A stretch of DNA of 64,000 bases from positions 60,245,352 to 60,309,351 of the forward strand of contig JAPFBE010000003.1 in assembly GCA_034336665.1 (NCBI GenBank). Reading direction: 5' to 3'. Shown piece after piece: positions 25,801 through 37,800 of the stretch (position 1 is its first letter; each line of letters opens with the position of its first letter). A model generated the notes under the pieces. It did not search any database and was not told the origin of the DNA. It saw only the letters and a list, made by a program, of their open reading frames with translations. Made by a program: the position numbers and the translations under genes. The DNA comes from Luscinia megarhynchos. Lineage: Eukaryota > Chordata > Aves > Passeriformes > Turdidae.

Positions 25801-28800
25801 ACTCTTATGTGGAAGCATATTTTTGTATTAATTCTGCTTTAAAAACTCAACACACTCATGAGTTGAGTGGACCAATGTAAAGAGGAGTAACAAAGTAATG
25901 AAAGAGAATGAAGTATACTAAACGTTAGAAAAATCATAACTATGCTATATAGAGTATGCTTTAATAAAATGGAATGCCATCTAATATTTTACAAAATAGA
26001 TTTTTCCTAAAAAAATTTAAAAATCCTAAATATACCTTAACTCCCTACAGATGATAACCTGCAGAGAATTTATAACACAACCTCTGAAAAACAGACAAAA
26101 AAATACACATTAAAAACAAATATGCTGAAAGTCAAGACCTAAGAACACATTTAACATGCACAGTCTATATGGTTATAGGTGCCCTGTTGGAAACAGGTAA
26201 TGTACCCAAGAACGGCCTTTCATTATCTCTTTTCTCAAGTTACCACATGGTACTCTGAGATTTATTGCACCATGCTTTTCCTATAGTTTAAAAATAGTTC
26301 ATTCTGTCTATTGTAGCAAAAACAGACTTCCAGGTTCACTTGAAATACTATCTTTGTCAAGTGCTCCCACTTCACAGATAATCTCCTTAAAGGAAACTTT
26401 CCCAATAGGATCTCTCAACTCTAAAAACCACTTTGTGAGTAATCAGGTAGGAGATATAAGTACTAAATATTCCTCATCACCCTCTTGAGACAGCATTTGA
26501 TTTAGCTGCCAAATTAACAATGAACACTACAGGTAATTCTTACTAAGAATGGCAAACACAATGAGCATAACCATAACACACACCAGTTACTCTGGACTTA
26601 AGACTCTTGTTCCTTTCATGTTGTTCATATAAAAGCACTTATCAATTCCATATTCTTGCAAAGATCAAGCTTCCAATCCATGTGACAAACTGTTAGGAGT
26701 TTGTCAGTGTTTGCCACTTACTGACTATCAATTCTAAGCACGCTTCCCCCATTAGGAGGGTACCATTAGGGCCAGCAAAATGAAGCTGGATTATCAGCTG
26801 ATACTACTGAGATCACCTCAGATAAGGTCAGATCACGAAAGACCCATAAGATTACCTCAGGAAAGCTATTTTTGGACTACTGTGCCAAGCCATACTTATG
26901 TTACACCTACTAATCAGACAAACAGTTCTATGATAATTGGGCTCTGGCAGAAAAAAATCCCAAAAAACAGTTCCAAGTCCACACTTTTTTTTTTTTTCAC
27001 TCATTACTTGTCACTCCCAAAATAAGAAATAGATCTTACAATCATACAACAAGGCAATCAAATATTGGCATTATCTTTTAGTAACTGCGTATTCAGAAAC
27101 ACTGCATTTTGGTGACATTATTTCAGATTAATTATGTTTCTTTGCCTCAAGACTTCTCTACAAATTAAGAAACAGCACTAACACAATTAACAATAAGGAA
27201 GATGCTCATCAGATTTTTCTCATTGTCTGCTTCCACAGCAGAGAAGCTGAAGCCAATAAGCCTTTCAGTAGAAAATTACAGCTCAGTTCAGCACTATGCT
27301 ACAAGAGAAAGAATAAAATACTTGTTAGTCCAGGTTGTTTCCCAGAATAGCTCACCTTCTAAACTGTCTACCTTTTCGGCCTCATTTCCATCTTCAAAGC
27401 CCTGTAAAGGTCCTAAATCTTTGTCTGTTTTTTCCTTCTCTGAAGCCGCTGAGTCCCGGCAAACACCATCCAACTCCTTTTCGTGATCTCTGTCCAGCTT
27501 TGTTTCACTGTGCTTTGCTGATTCCTTCTGAGAGATGTCAAGAGCTCTCTCCCTGTCTCTCTCTCTCTCAGCAGTGTCAGGGAGCTGTCGGTCTCTCTCT
27601 CTCTCCAGCTCCCGTCTTTTCTCCCGCTCCCTCTCTCGCTCCCTGAGTCTCTCCCGCTCGCGGCTCCTGGGCCAGTCTTTGTCCACATCTCGGTCCCAGT
27701 CTCTCTGCCTCCCCTCTCTCCTGTCTCTCTCTCGCTCTCGATCGTGTTCATGCCGATCTCTCTCCTGAAGCCTTTCCCTGCTGTCGAAGGACCCGGATCT
27801 GGAATGAACCTGACGATCTGACTCAGGGGAACTTCTTCTTGAACTGTGGCTTCTTGAATCTTGACGGTCTGGATAAAAGATTACATATATAAGCATGACT
27901 ATGACATATAAATGTAATACCATTTCACTAGACCAAGGCATTTGAAACATTCAGGTATGAAAATATACTTCTCAAAAGCATCATCTTCAAATTAATAACG
28001 AAAATTTTTATAACATGTCTTAAAAGCCAGGAAGGCCTTAGTTAACAAATGATGAATTAAAAAAAATGATTTCAGATATGTAACAATGAGGAGAACAGAG
28101 AGTCAAATGCTCTTGGAAGAAGATATTTTTGTATTGATGCTGTTTCAGTTTTAAAGTATTTTACCTATTGGTTTTTCCACATTAAAAATATGTGACTATT
28201 CTGGTTTGCAATGAAGATGATTTCCATGTGCATTAAAAGTATGCCCAACAGGTACCATAAAAAATTTACCTCATTTTGCATAATTTCAGGAATTTCCATA
28301 CCAAAATTAACACTAATAATGAATTTAAGAACATTATTTAGATGATAAAAACTACCTCAATGTTCTGTTAGCACAAGCATTTTCTCTATGAGGTTTTTCT
28401 GTCCTTCAAATTACTTTATTCCCCAGACAGCACGAACCAAATCCAACTGAACGGTTTGTTGTAAACAAAATGGAAATCCCACCCACTGGGAATCAGGTTT
28501 TTAAATATGTTAACACTTGCAGGAAATCTTAATTCATCCTAGTTTTACAATGAAAGGCAGAGAGCACCTCCCTCTCCTGCCACACTAATTAGAGCTATGA
28601 AGAACAATGTGGGACTTGTACACAGAATGATAGGTGAGTCACACTAAGATAGATCTTATTACCTGAAGATGTGCTGCGACTGGGTTCCCCTCGTTTCAAC
28701 TGATCAATTCGGGACTTCCTTTCAGTAATTTCCAAGCTTTTCTTCTCCCTGTCCCTGTCCCTATCCCTGTCCCTAGAGCTACTGTGCAGGATCCTCTTCC

Positions 28801-31800
28801 GCCCAGTCTGATCATCTCCACTGCGATGTGCTGAGTCATTGGAGGGGGATCTAAGCCTGCTGGAGGCATGGCTCCGATTGCTACCGAGGCTGCTGCTGCG
28901 CTTCTGGTCCACAGGCTTACGGTGTGGTCCATCCTCTATAGTAACATGAGGGGCTTCCACCTTTTCTCCCCTCGTCCTGTGACTTTTTCTATGGGAATCC
29001 TCAGTGGCTCTTTCCGGAACAACAATGTCACCACGTTCAGGAACATCTTCATCTGACCAGTCACTAAACGTTGTATCTTCTCTTTTTGTGGGGACTTCTG
29101 CCACTGCTTTCTCAGGTGGTGCTTCAACCAATTCTTCTTTAGTTACAGGAGGGGTTCTTGGGCCTTTTTTCTTCTTATGATGAGGAACAATTTCTTCATC
29201 AGAAACTTCAGAATCACCCTTGGATCTCTTCCGCTTTTTCTCCACATTTTTCCTTTTTTGACCTTTCTTAGGGGAAAAGACCTGGCTTTCCTCAGTTGCT
29301 GGTTCATTAGTGTACCTTTCCACCCCAGTGTCATCATCTTTCTTTTTCTTCGTGGCCTTTTTCTGTACCTTAGATTTCTTTTTGCTGTCATCATGCATTC
29401 TATCAGAAGCATCTCTTTCTTCAGAAGGACGGTGTCCAAGATTTTCCTGAACTCTGGATCGGGAACCTTCTGAAGTCTCTGGCTGCTCTCTTTGCTTATC
29501 TGCTGAAGACACCCTCTCTTTAAAATCTGGCTCTTCATAGCGCCGGGAGCTTTCCTTCCTGTCCGATTTTCGCTCTTCTTCCTTCCAGCGGCTCTGCCGC
29601 TCCTCCGTGACGTGAGAGGGGCTCAGTGACCGGGATTCCTGTGGCCGCACAACCTGGCTCAGCAGTCTGTGCTTTTCATCTGCAAAATGCAAAAAATAAT
29701 GTGCCCTTATTGTGTAGGAAGGGGAAGGTGTGAGCATTCACTGTCTTCTGCATGCCAAAAGAAGTGTCCATCAAAACACATAACCCATTACTTCATTTAG
29801 ATTTCTTAGGTTTTTCTATTGCTGAAACAGCAAAAGACAATTTCCAATCTAGTAAACATGCATCTTAAACAGGAGATGTGGAAGTCACTATCCCTTGGCA
29901 GACATAGTGACAAAATAAAGATAAACAACAAATAAAGATGAAGAAAAACAGTGGTGCTCATAAAAATATGGGGAACACTTACAAAACTTTCCCCATGCTT
30001 TTTCTACTTAAAATTGCAAGTTATTTTTCATAGACAGGATAACCTGAGTCCAGCTGCAGAGAGAGGCAACTTCCACTTACTTTTGTCATCTCCACTGTTG
30101 TAAGCATCACTGTCAGGAGAATGATCACGGCGGCGTTTGGGTGACTGACGGGGACTTGGACTGCTTTCATTTCTGTGACGCTTCCTGCAAAAGGAATGTG
30201 CACCATCGAATTTCTTCAGGATGCTTTAAGTTTATTATCAATACAACCCCTGAAGTCTAAGTACCTCATATAGAAGACATTTAAAGATGTCATAAAGTTC
30301 TGCAGTTTCCTAAGCTGCCATTCCAAGTAACAGCTATGCACTTAATAGAAGCACATACATACTGGGATATTTTTCATGTCTTCACTGGCAGTCTTCTGGT
30401 GTTGGAAATTTGGTAGTGCAAAGGGTAATGCATGTTCCAAAGAAATTTAATTATAAAAGTCACAAACCCTGATCTAGATAGCTGCTATTTGAATTTCAGA
30501 CTTCATAATGTAACACAGTTTTCTACTGTTTCCATTAATGACTGTATTATTAAAGGCAAGACAACGCAAAGCACACATAAAAGGGAAAATTACATCCTTC
30601 GACTCAACTCAGCTCATGAGTAGTTCCATGACTCAACACTAACAAAACACTGGAATAACTTCACCACCATAGACAAAATTTGGGGGCTACCAGCATGTAC
30701 CACACAGATGCAGGGGAGACAGCCCCAGACCAAGCCTATGTATAAACAGGATGTCTTTTCCTTAATATCTTCCCTTGTCTACTAACTTACCAAATTCAAC
30801 AGTAAAAGACTCCCTTTTTTTTTCCTTTGACTGAAGTAACATTTAGATTCACTCACTTGGATTTTCTTTCCTCATGGACATCTCTTGAGCCTCTTTCTTC
30901 TCGAATATCTTCTCTCTTATCCCGGCGGTCTTCCCTTCCTTTGTCTTTGTCATCCCAGTCTCTCTGGCGCTCTCTTTCTTTGTCTCTGTCCCGGCCTCTC
31001 TCCCTCTCGCGCTCCCGCTCCCGATCTCTCTCTCGTTCTCGCTCCCTTTCTCGTTCCTCCCGCTCTCGCTCCCGCTCCTTCTCCCTCTCCCTCTCTCGCT
31101 CCCTCTCCCTGTCATGGTCTCTGTCTCGGTCCCGCTCACGGTCCCTGTCTTTGTCCCGCTCTCTGTCCCTCTCCCGTTCCCGGGCACGATCTCGTTCCAA
31201 CTCTCTCTCTTTCTCTCTCTCTCTTTCCCGGTCTCTTTCTCTTTCTCTCTCCCGGTCCCTCTCCCTTTCCCGCTCTCTCTCCCGGGCCCTGTCATCTCTC
31301 CTGTCATCAGACCGATCCACCCTTCGCTCCTCTCTCCTCTCATCCCGCTCGAGATCATCACTCCGTCCTTGGTGTCGTACCGGTGAGCTTGCTCTCTGAT
31401 CTGCAAACACAAGCAGGCTTGATTACCAATTGCTAAACAGATATACACTGCTTCCACTACACTAATAAAAAAAGAGCCTTTGTCTTGACAACCTAGATCT
31501 TGGTTTGCACTAAATGAAAAGTAACTCCTTGCAGAAACTTGAATATTCTCTTTGGGGAAAAAGGAACACAAAAAGCAGAACTAATTTTGAAATAATTTTT
31601 CAACCTTTAGGAGGTGGGCTTTCCTTATTTAACCAAAAGTTGTCAAAAAATTCTTTAATTTTCTACCAGATTTTTCTGAATGGCTTCAAAAGACAAATGT
31701 ATGCCTCACAACGTAGCTATTACTACTGCATTACCCAGTGATTCCAAATCTGGTGTAAGATCTTAAAAATCTGGGAATGGCATGCATAAAAAATGTTCAG

Positions 31801-34800
31801 ACTTCTGTACAAAGATTTTACTTCCTAAATCTATTAGGAGTCAAGTGCTTTACAAGGACTCAAGCTATTTACAACACAGAGTAAAAACTTCTGCAAAATT
31901 AGAAATGCTGGCCTTTCTCATCACAAAAGATATTCCTGCACAGAAACATATAACCAAATCTACAAGCCAGGGAGAGGAAAGGATGAGATAGAGGAAGCAG
32001 AGCTGCCAGAAGTTTTCATTTGTGTTCACTGCAGAGTTCACAGTCTAGAATCTGAGTTTGTTGTTGTTGTTGTTCAGACACTGAATTAGAGACGGAGGGA
32101 AAACTAAACATGTAGAAAACGAATGATCCAGAAGGACAGTGAAGTCTGATTTATCCCGTTATATTTATTCTCCACAGACTTATCTAAATATTCCTCATTG
32201 TATTTTGGATATTTTTTGAGTATTTATATGTTTTGACTACTTCATAGCAATTTCTATGCTCATGTTAGTAATATTTGAGCCACAACAAATCAATAAAACT
32301 ATTTTCCTACAACATATATATATACATACTATACAAAAGAAAAAAAATGTCATAAACAGAGGTTGGTATTTTTCAGTCCATTACTCTGAGGCTGAGTGCA
32401 CTTGGCTGTAAATTGAGACAATGTCCACTAGGCATCAGCAGGCAGAATTCGGACAGAACTAAATCAATAAAATGTGCATTTCCATCAGTTTAATCAATTT
32501 TCATTTCTGAGTGAATTAACAATGATTTAGTGCTCCCCTGTTCCCATGTAAAATTAAAAGCAAAGCTGAGTGACATTTTTGCCTTTTTAAAAAGGTAAAC
32601 CATCAATCCACGCAATTGGTCCGTGAACAGGTTTCACATTCCCTTAATGGGGCCTACAACACTGTAATATGATTTACTGCGCACACCAAGTATTAGATTT
32701 TATAAAGAAGCTCTGTAACTCCTATTTCTTACGTCAGTTTTGGTGACAAAACATCCACATGAAAGTCATACGTGAATCAAATACTGCAAGTGTATTAGAC
32801 AATTAAATGTCGATAGTCAGCACTTCTTAAGTGATTTCATTTTTTGAAGTACTGTTCCAGTGGTTGTTTGGAACACTCCCATATTTGCCTTAGTTGAATA
32901 AAGACAGCTCAAATTTGCAAGCTTGCATTCTAAAATCATACTCCTTGCATATCACAGCACCAAAAACTATCTCAATTTTTCTCTGAATGACAGATATTAA
33001 AACTGTAGTCTAATTAGAGAAACTGTCTTGAATTGTAACTCTGAGGATTTACTATTACAAAAAGTGATCTAAATTTTTAAGGAAGAAGATAATAAATTTT
33101 AAATTCACGCTCTATATTTTTTCCCCCCAAAGGGAAACACAACCTGTTCAAAGCAACTTTCCTCCTAGAAATTAATTTTGTTGTGATTACATGCTTTTAT
33201 TTCCAAGGTTTTTTCTGTTGGTTTGGGGTTTTGTTTTGGTTTTTTTGGGGTGGATGCTTGTTGTTTTTCTTAATAAATTCAGAACTTGCTAGGATATGGA
33301 GGGGACAAAATGATATTATATTGGATTTATTTGGGCTGGGGAGTTGAAAGACATGAAAGCTAGACTGCAAAAGCCAACCCCTAGGACACAGTCAGTCTTC
33401 AGGATTTTTCATCTGACATGAAAAAGGAAGCCTGGAGTCTAGGTTTGTTGAAATCCTGCCTTGAAGATGAGACAGAACCTGAAGCGGAGCCTTTCACAAG
33501 AACAAGCAAAACCAGATCTGTTTCAACAGAATAAAAAGTATCTTTCAAAGTGGCATAGAAAATATCTCTTTGAAAAACTAAAATTACACAGTAGCTAGAA
33601 TGTATTTGTCACCTGTAAATCAAAACTCAAGACAGAAAATAACCCACCGTAATTTTATGTTTAGTCTTCACAGCTCCTCTTTTAACTTTCATGCTATTTT
33701 CATTTCCCTGACTCCTGTTCTCTTAATTGGTGAGCAGTACAAACACATTCCAGAGTGCAAGCTGGTACTAAGTTCCTTCAAACCAACACAGTACACTTTC
33801 TGGTACAGAAGCCTGTCATCTTGCATACTATGTCAAAATAAGTCTTGAATGCTGTTTTCATGATCACTGGTATCTTATCAATGCTTACTACTTAATTCAT
33901 ATTGACAATAGCAAAGCACTCATCACTATTAAACTCCCCAGACAAAAAATTTTTGAATTAAGCATAAATTTAAACTGTCACTTATTTTAGTGACAGTCCA
34001 TAACTGTCAGTCTAGTTTAGGCCTTCCCCAAAACACACTCGAGCAATTTACAGTACAAAAGCATAATGCTTCTACACAGACAAACAGAAGCAGTAACTAA
34101 ACACAATCATGATTCTAAGCTTACATGGACTCTAAGCTTAACATGCTTATGTACCATGAAGTGGAGAAGGAGGCAAAAACATTTTACAATGAAGCTGCAC
34201 AATGAAATCCCTTGAAGTTTAGCTTGTTTAAATAATACTTCGAAGAATAAACAGAAGATGCCAGAACCCAGCCACAGGGCTGGAGAAAAGCTGACAGCAT
34301 TTGTGCATACAATGCCAACGAATGATCTTTCAAGTGAAATTATTTTATATCAAGGATAGGAGTAGTGTCAGTGTGTGGTGTCAGATGAGCTATTTATGAA
34401 TTGGTGTGGGGGCAGAACAAGGTAGAAAAAGGAGGGAAACACACACATGTATTTGACTACAGATGTATGAGTAAAAACAGACATTAAAATACCTCTTTCT
34501 CTATTGTCACGTCTATCCCGTTCACCATGTCTTCTTTCAAAGGAGGAATCCCGCGCTTGATCCCGACTGTCATAGCGGTCCCGATCAGCGTAGCTACTCC
34601 TTGATTCCCAGCTGTCATGGTAGTTTCCACTACTGCTGTGACCATCCACCTGGGATCCTCTAGTCCCTCGACTTCCTAATGGAGATGTAGCAACACAAAA
34701 CATGAGCTTCCACACGTAAGGAAACCCACTGATATTTTATACCAACTGATCTATTAACATCTAATAAATGTGAATTAGCTCTCCATGGACTTAAGACTGT

Positions 34801-37800
34801 AACATCAAACTCTACTTAACCAACAACTCAAATTTCATATGTTTTAACTGTAAAGTTATTTATTATTTGCAAACTGCAAAATCAAGAGTTTCTAAATCCT
34901 CAGCGTCTGGTCACAGTATGAGGTCTCCTGACTATAAATATCAGTCCAAAAGCAGTTCATAACTGTTTTGAGTAGGCTGTAAGCTAACAAACAGGGCAGC
35001 AAGAACAGGCAGAGAAAGCAGAGATCATTCTCCCTGTAAAAACTGTATATAATTTCACTAACAAAAATGTCATAACAAGCCTGAAAAAGCAAAATAAATT
35101 ATAGATTATTAAAAGTTATGTATTGTTATTAATGCATCAGACTTCAGAAACCACTTTAAAGATTAAAGTCACACTTTTTGGAAATCGGATGGGGTGGGGT
35201 GGTGAGGCAGGGAGAGATGGGTGTGTGTGAGTTTTCAGGCACCTAAGGCATGCAGTTGTTTTTGAAAGAGCAAAAGAAACATGCTGCCCAGTGCTTTGAG
35301 ACACACTACCCCTTATGAATTTTCCACTACACGTCAGCCTCTTATTGTGCTTGTAGCAAATGGGAAAACCTAGAATTGGAGAAACATTAGAGTGATGTAT
35401 GGGTTAGGCTTTGTTTTAAAACGGGATGGCAGAATACCAATGTTATGCCACTTTATTGAATGCAGAACGCCAAAGTGCTACAAATTTCAACAACAGTTTT
35501 AATTTAATGACAACAGAATTGAACACAGCTTTAAAAGCATGAACTATTTGGCAGTACTTGCAAATCAAATATCAAACAAGGCAGTATGAATGCAAATATT
35601 CTATCTTCAACAATAAAGACACATTAATTTTTAAAATTACACAATACCTTTGTCAGATAATTCTGGACCTCTGCCTCGACTTCTGCCAGTTCTATCACTT
35701 CTGCTCTCATTTCTGGAGTCACTTCTGGAGTCATTCCTTGTTTCAGTACGAGAGCTCTCCTCTCTGCCATGGGACCTTCCATAGCTGCGCAAGTCATCTT
35801 GGTACTGGTCATCCTTTTTATGGGTGTCACGACTCTCTCTGTCTCTGTAGTCATGGGAGTCCCGTGTGGAGCGCGAGTCTCGTTGCTCACGACTGTCTTT
35901 GGTATCCCTGCTATAATCCCGGGTGTCTCTGGAGTCTCGAGTATCTCTGGATTCCCGTGGCTCCCGCCGGTCTCTGGTGTCTCGCGTGTCCCTCCGATCT
36001 CTTCCATCACGAGACTCTCTGTCATCCCTATGGTCCCTAGAGCTACTCTGCTCTTGGTCATAATCACGATCATCTCTTGTTTCTCTTTCTTTTTCTCTTT
36101 TCCCCCTTGTTTCTGTAAAATGTTTACAAGAATGTTATATACCTGGCTTAATCAGAGCAAGCAAACATTTAGCACACAAGCAACACTAAAATAACATACT
36201 CAAAATACACTTAGTGAATCAAAATAAATACATAAGTAGGACTAGATCATGTTGGGTTATCTATCTATACATTTTCTAAGTTTAAAGATCTTATTCTGAG
36301 TACAAATCTCTAGAGATATTTACCTGCTCAAAACACAGTAAGTATAATAAAAATAAATGTCAAACACACTAAAGAGCAAGCCTATTTCAATAATTTTAAG
36401 GCAGGGTCATTACTCCTCCAATCATAGATTCCTCTTATTTTCTACACACACACAGAGACACTTCCAAAACATCTGTGGTATATTTAGACTACTTGTCCCC
36501 AATGCCCTGCTAAAATTCTGTTGGTTTGAGTTTGGAGGTCTGTTTTGTTTTGGGGTTTTTCTATTACATATTTATAATATTACTGCTATGGAAGGTAAGT
36601 TTACAGCCAGTCTAAAATAGAGCTGACATATGTACTCTCTGTAATCTGTCTCTCGAGGCAAACAGCATGTTTGCTCATCACACACTGCCAAACAGAGGGA
36701 ATGACTGGTTTTTTGCGCTCACCTCACTTAATGTCAATTACAAAGACAACAGACAGCAATCAGTGGGGACTGGATTTGGGCATCTCACAGGAAAGAGTAA
36801 TAGTTACTTAGGTGTAGCCTGCTGTGAAAATCACTTTCCTCCTGACACCACCATTGCATTACACAAAGAACACCTACACAGAAACCTACAAGCACCTTTC
36901 ACAATCAGGTGAGCCTACATAAGCAGTTCTGCCAGAGGTACTCTAATACACACTATCTGTGAACAGCACCATCAGCACAGGCAGAGTAAACACAGCCAGC
37001 TTTTTCTTCACCACCAGCCACTTGGATGGGTGCACACAATGCCACAATTTGAAAATCAAGATTCATAATGCAATTTGCAAAATAAATAAAAATGATTCTC
37101 AAGTGCTATTTTCACCCATACCGTCCCGCCTCTCGTGGCGCCTGTCATGAGACTGTGAAGTGCGGTCACGATCGTGCCTTCCCTTGTCTCTTCCAGGAGA
37201 CCGGTGTCTCGACGGACTTCGCTTCCTCTGAGCTGGAGAGGAAGAGTGTGGGGGATAGGGGGAAGATGACCGCCTGGCAGGCGGGGAAGCTGTCCTTTGG
37301 TAGGATGGAGAAGGAGTTCTTTTGCGGTGTGGGGAAGGAGAATGTCTTTGAACAGAGGAGCCTGACTGCGAGGAGGAGGAGTGATGTCTGGAGGATATGG
37401 GAGAATGATGCTGACCTGATGGAGAAGCAGATCTGCAAGGAAGAGTTAAAACAGGCACATGTGTAATAATTTGGCTTGGAAGATGGAACCTACAAAAAAG
37501 CAATTAAAATAATTTTTGTATTCTCTACCCGCTGACTGCTAAAAGTATGTGCTGTTTCTATAAAGCATCAAACTTGGCATCCCTCCAGGGTGCCAAGTAT
37601 ACATTTTCAAAATATGCTTATCTTTACATGATTATTATTTAATTTAAGCCCAGGAAAGTGTTTTCTGATCAAAATTGTATTACATAGCTTCCAGAACATA
37701 GGGAAAGGGAAGGAGGAAACAGAAAAAAAAACTATCTTCTCTCCCATCCCCAAATGAGAACCATTGTTTTCTTCAATATAAAATCATTTTTGGAGTTCAC

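Noticed and set aside
30827..31399. 190-codon plus-strand frame rich in SR/SL dipeptides, resembling an SR protein
   Set aside because: It is the exact antisense of the RE/RD repeat exon of ZC3H13; purine-rich RE codons read backwards give S/L/R. Frames in all registers are open because the repeat lacks stop codons.
35624..36073. 149-codon minus-strand frame over exon 10
   Set aside because: Wrong register. The phase imposed by exons 9 and 11 gives the RD-repeat protein instead, which matches ZC3H13.
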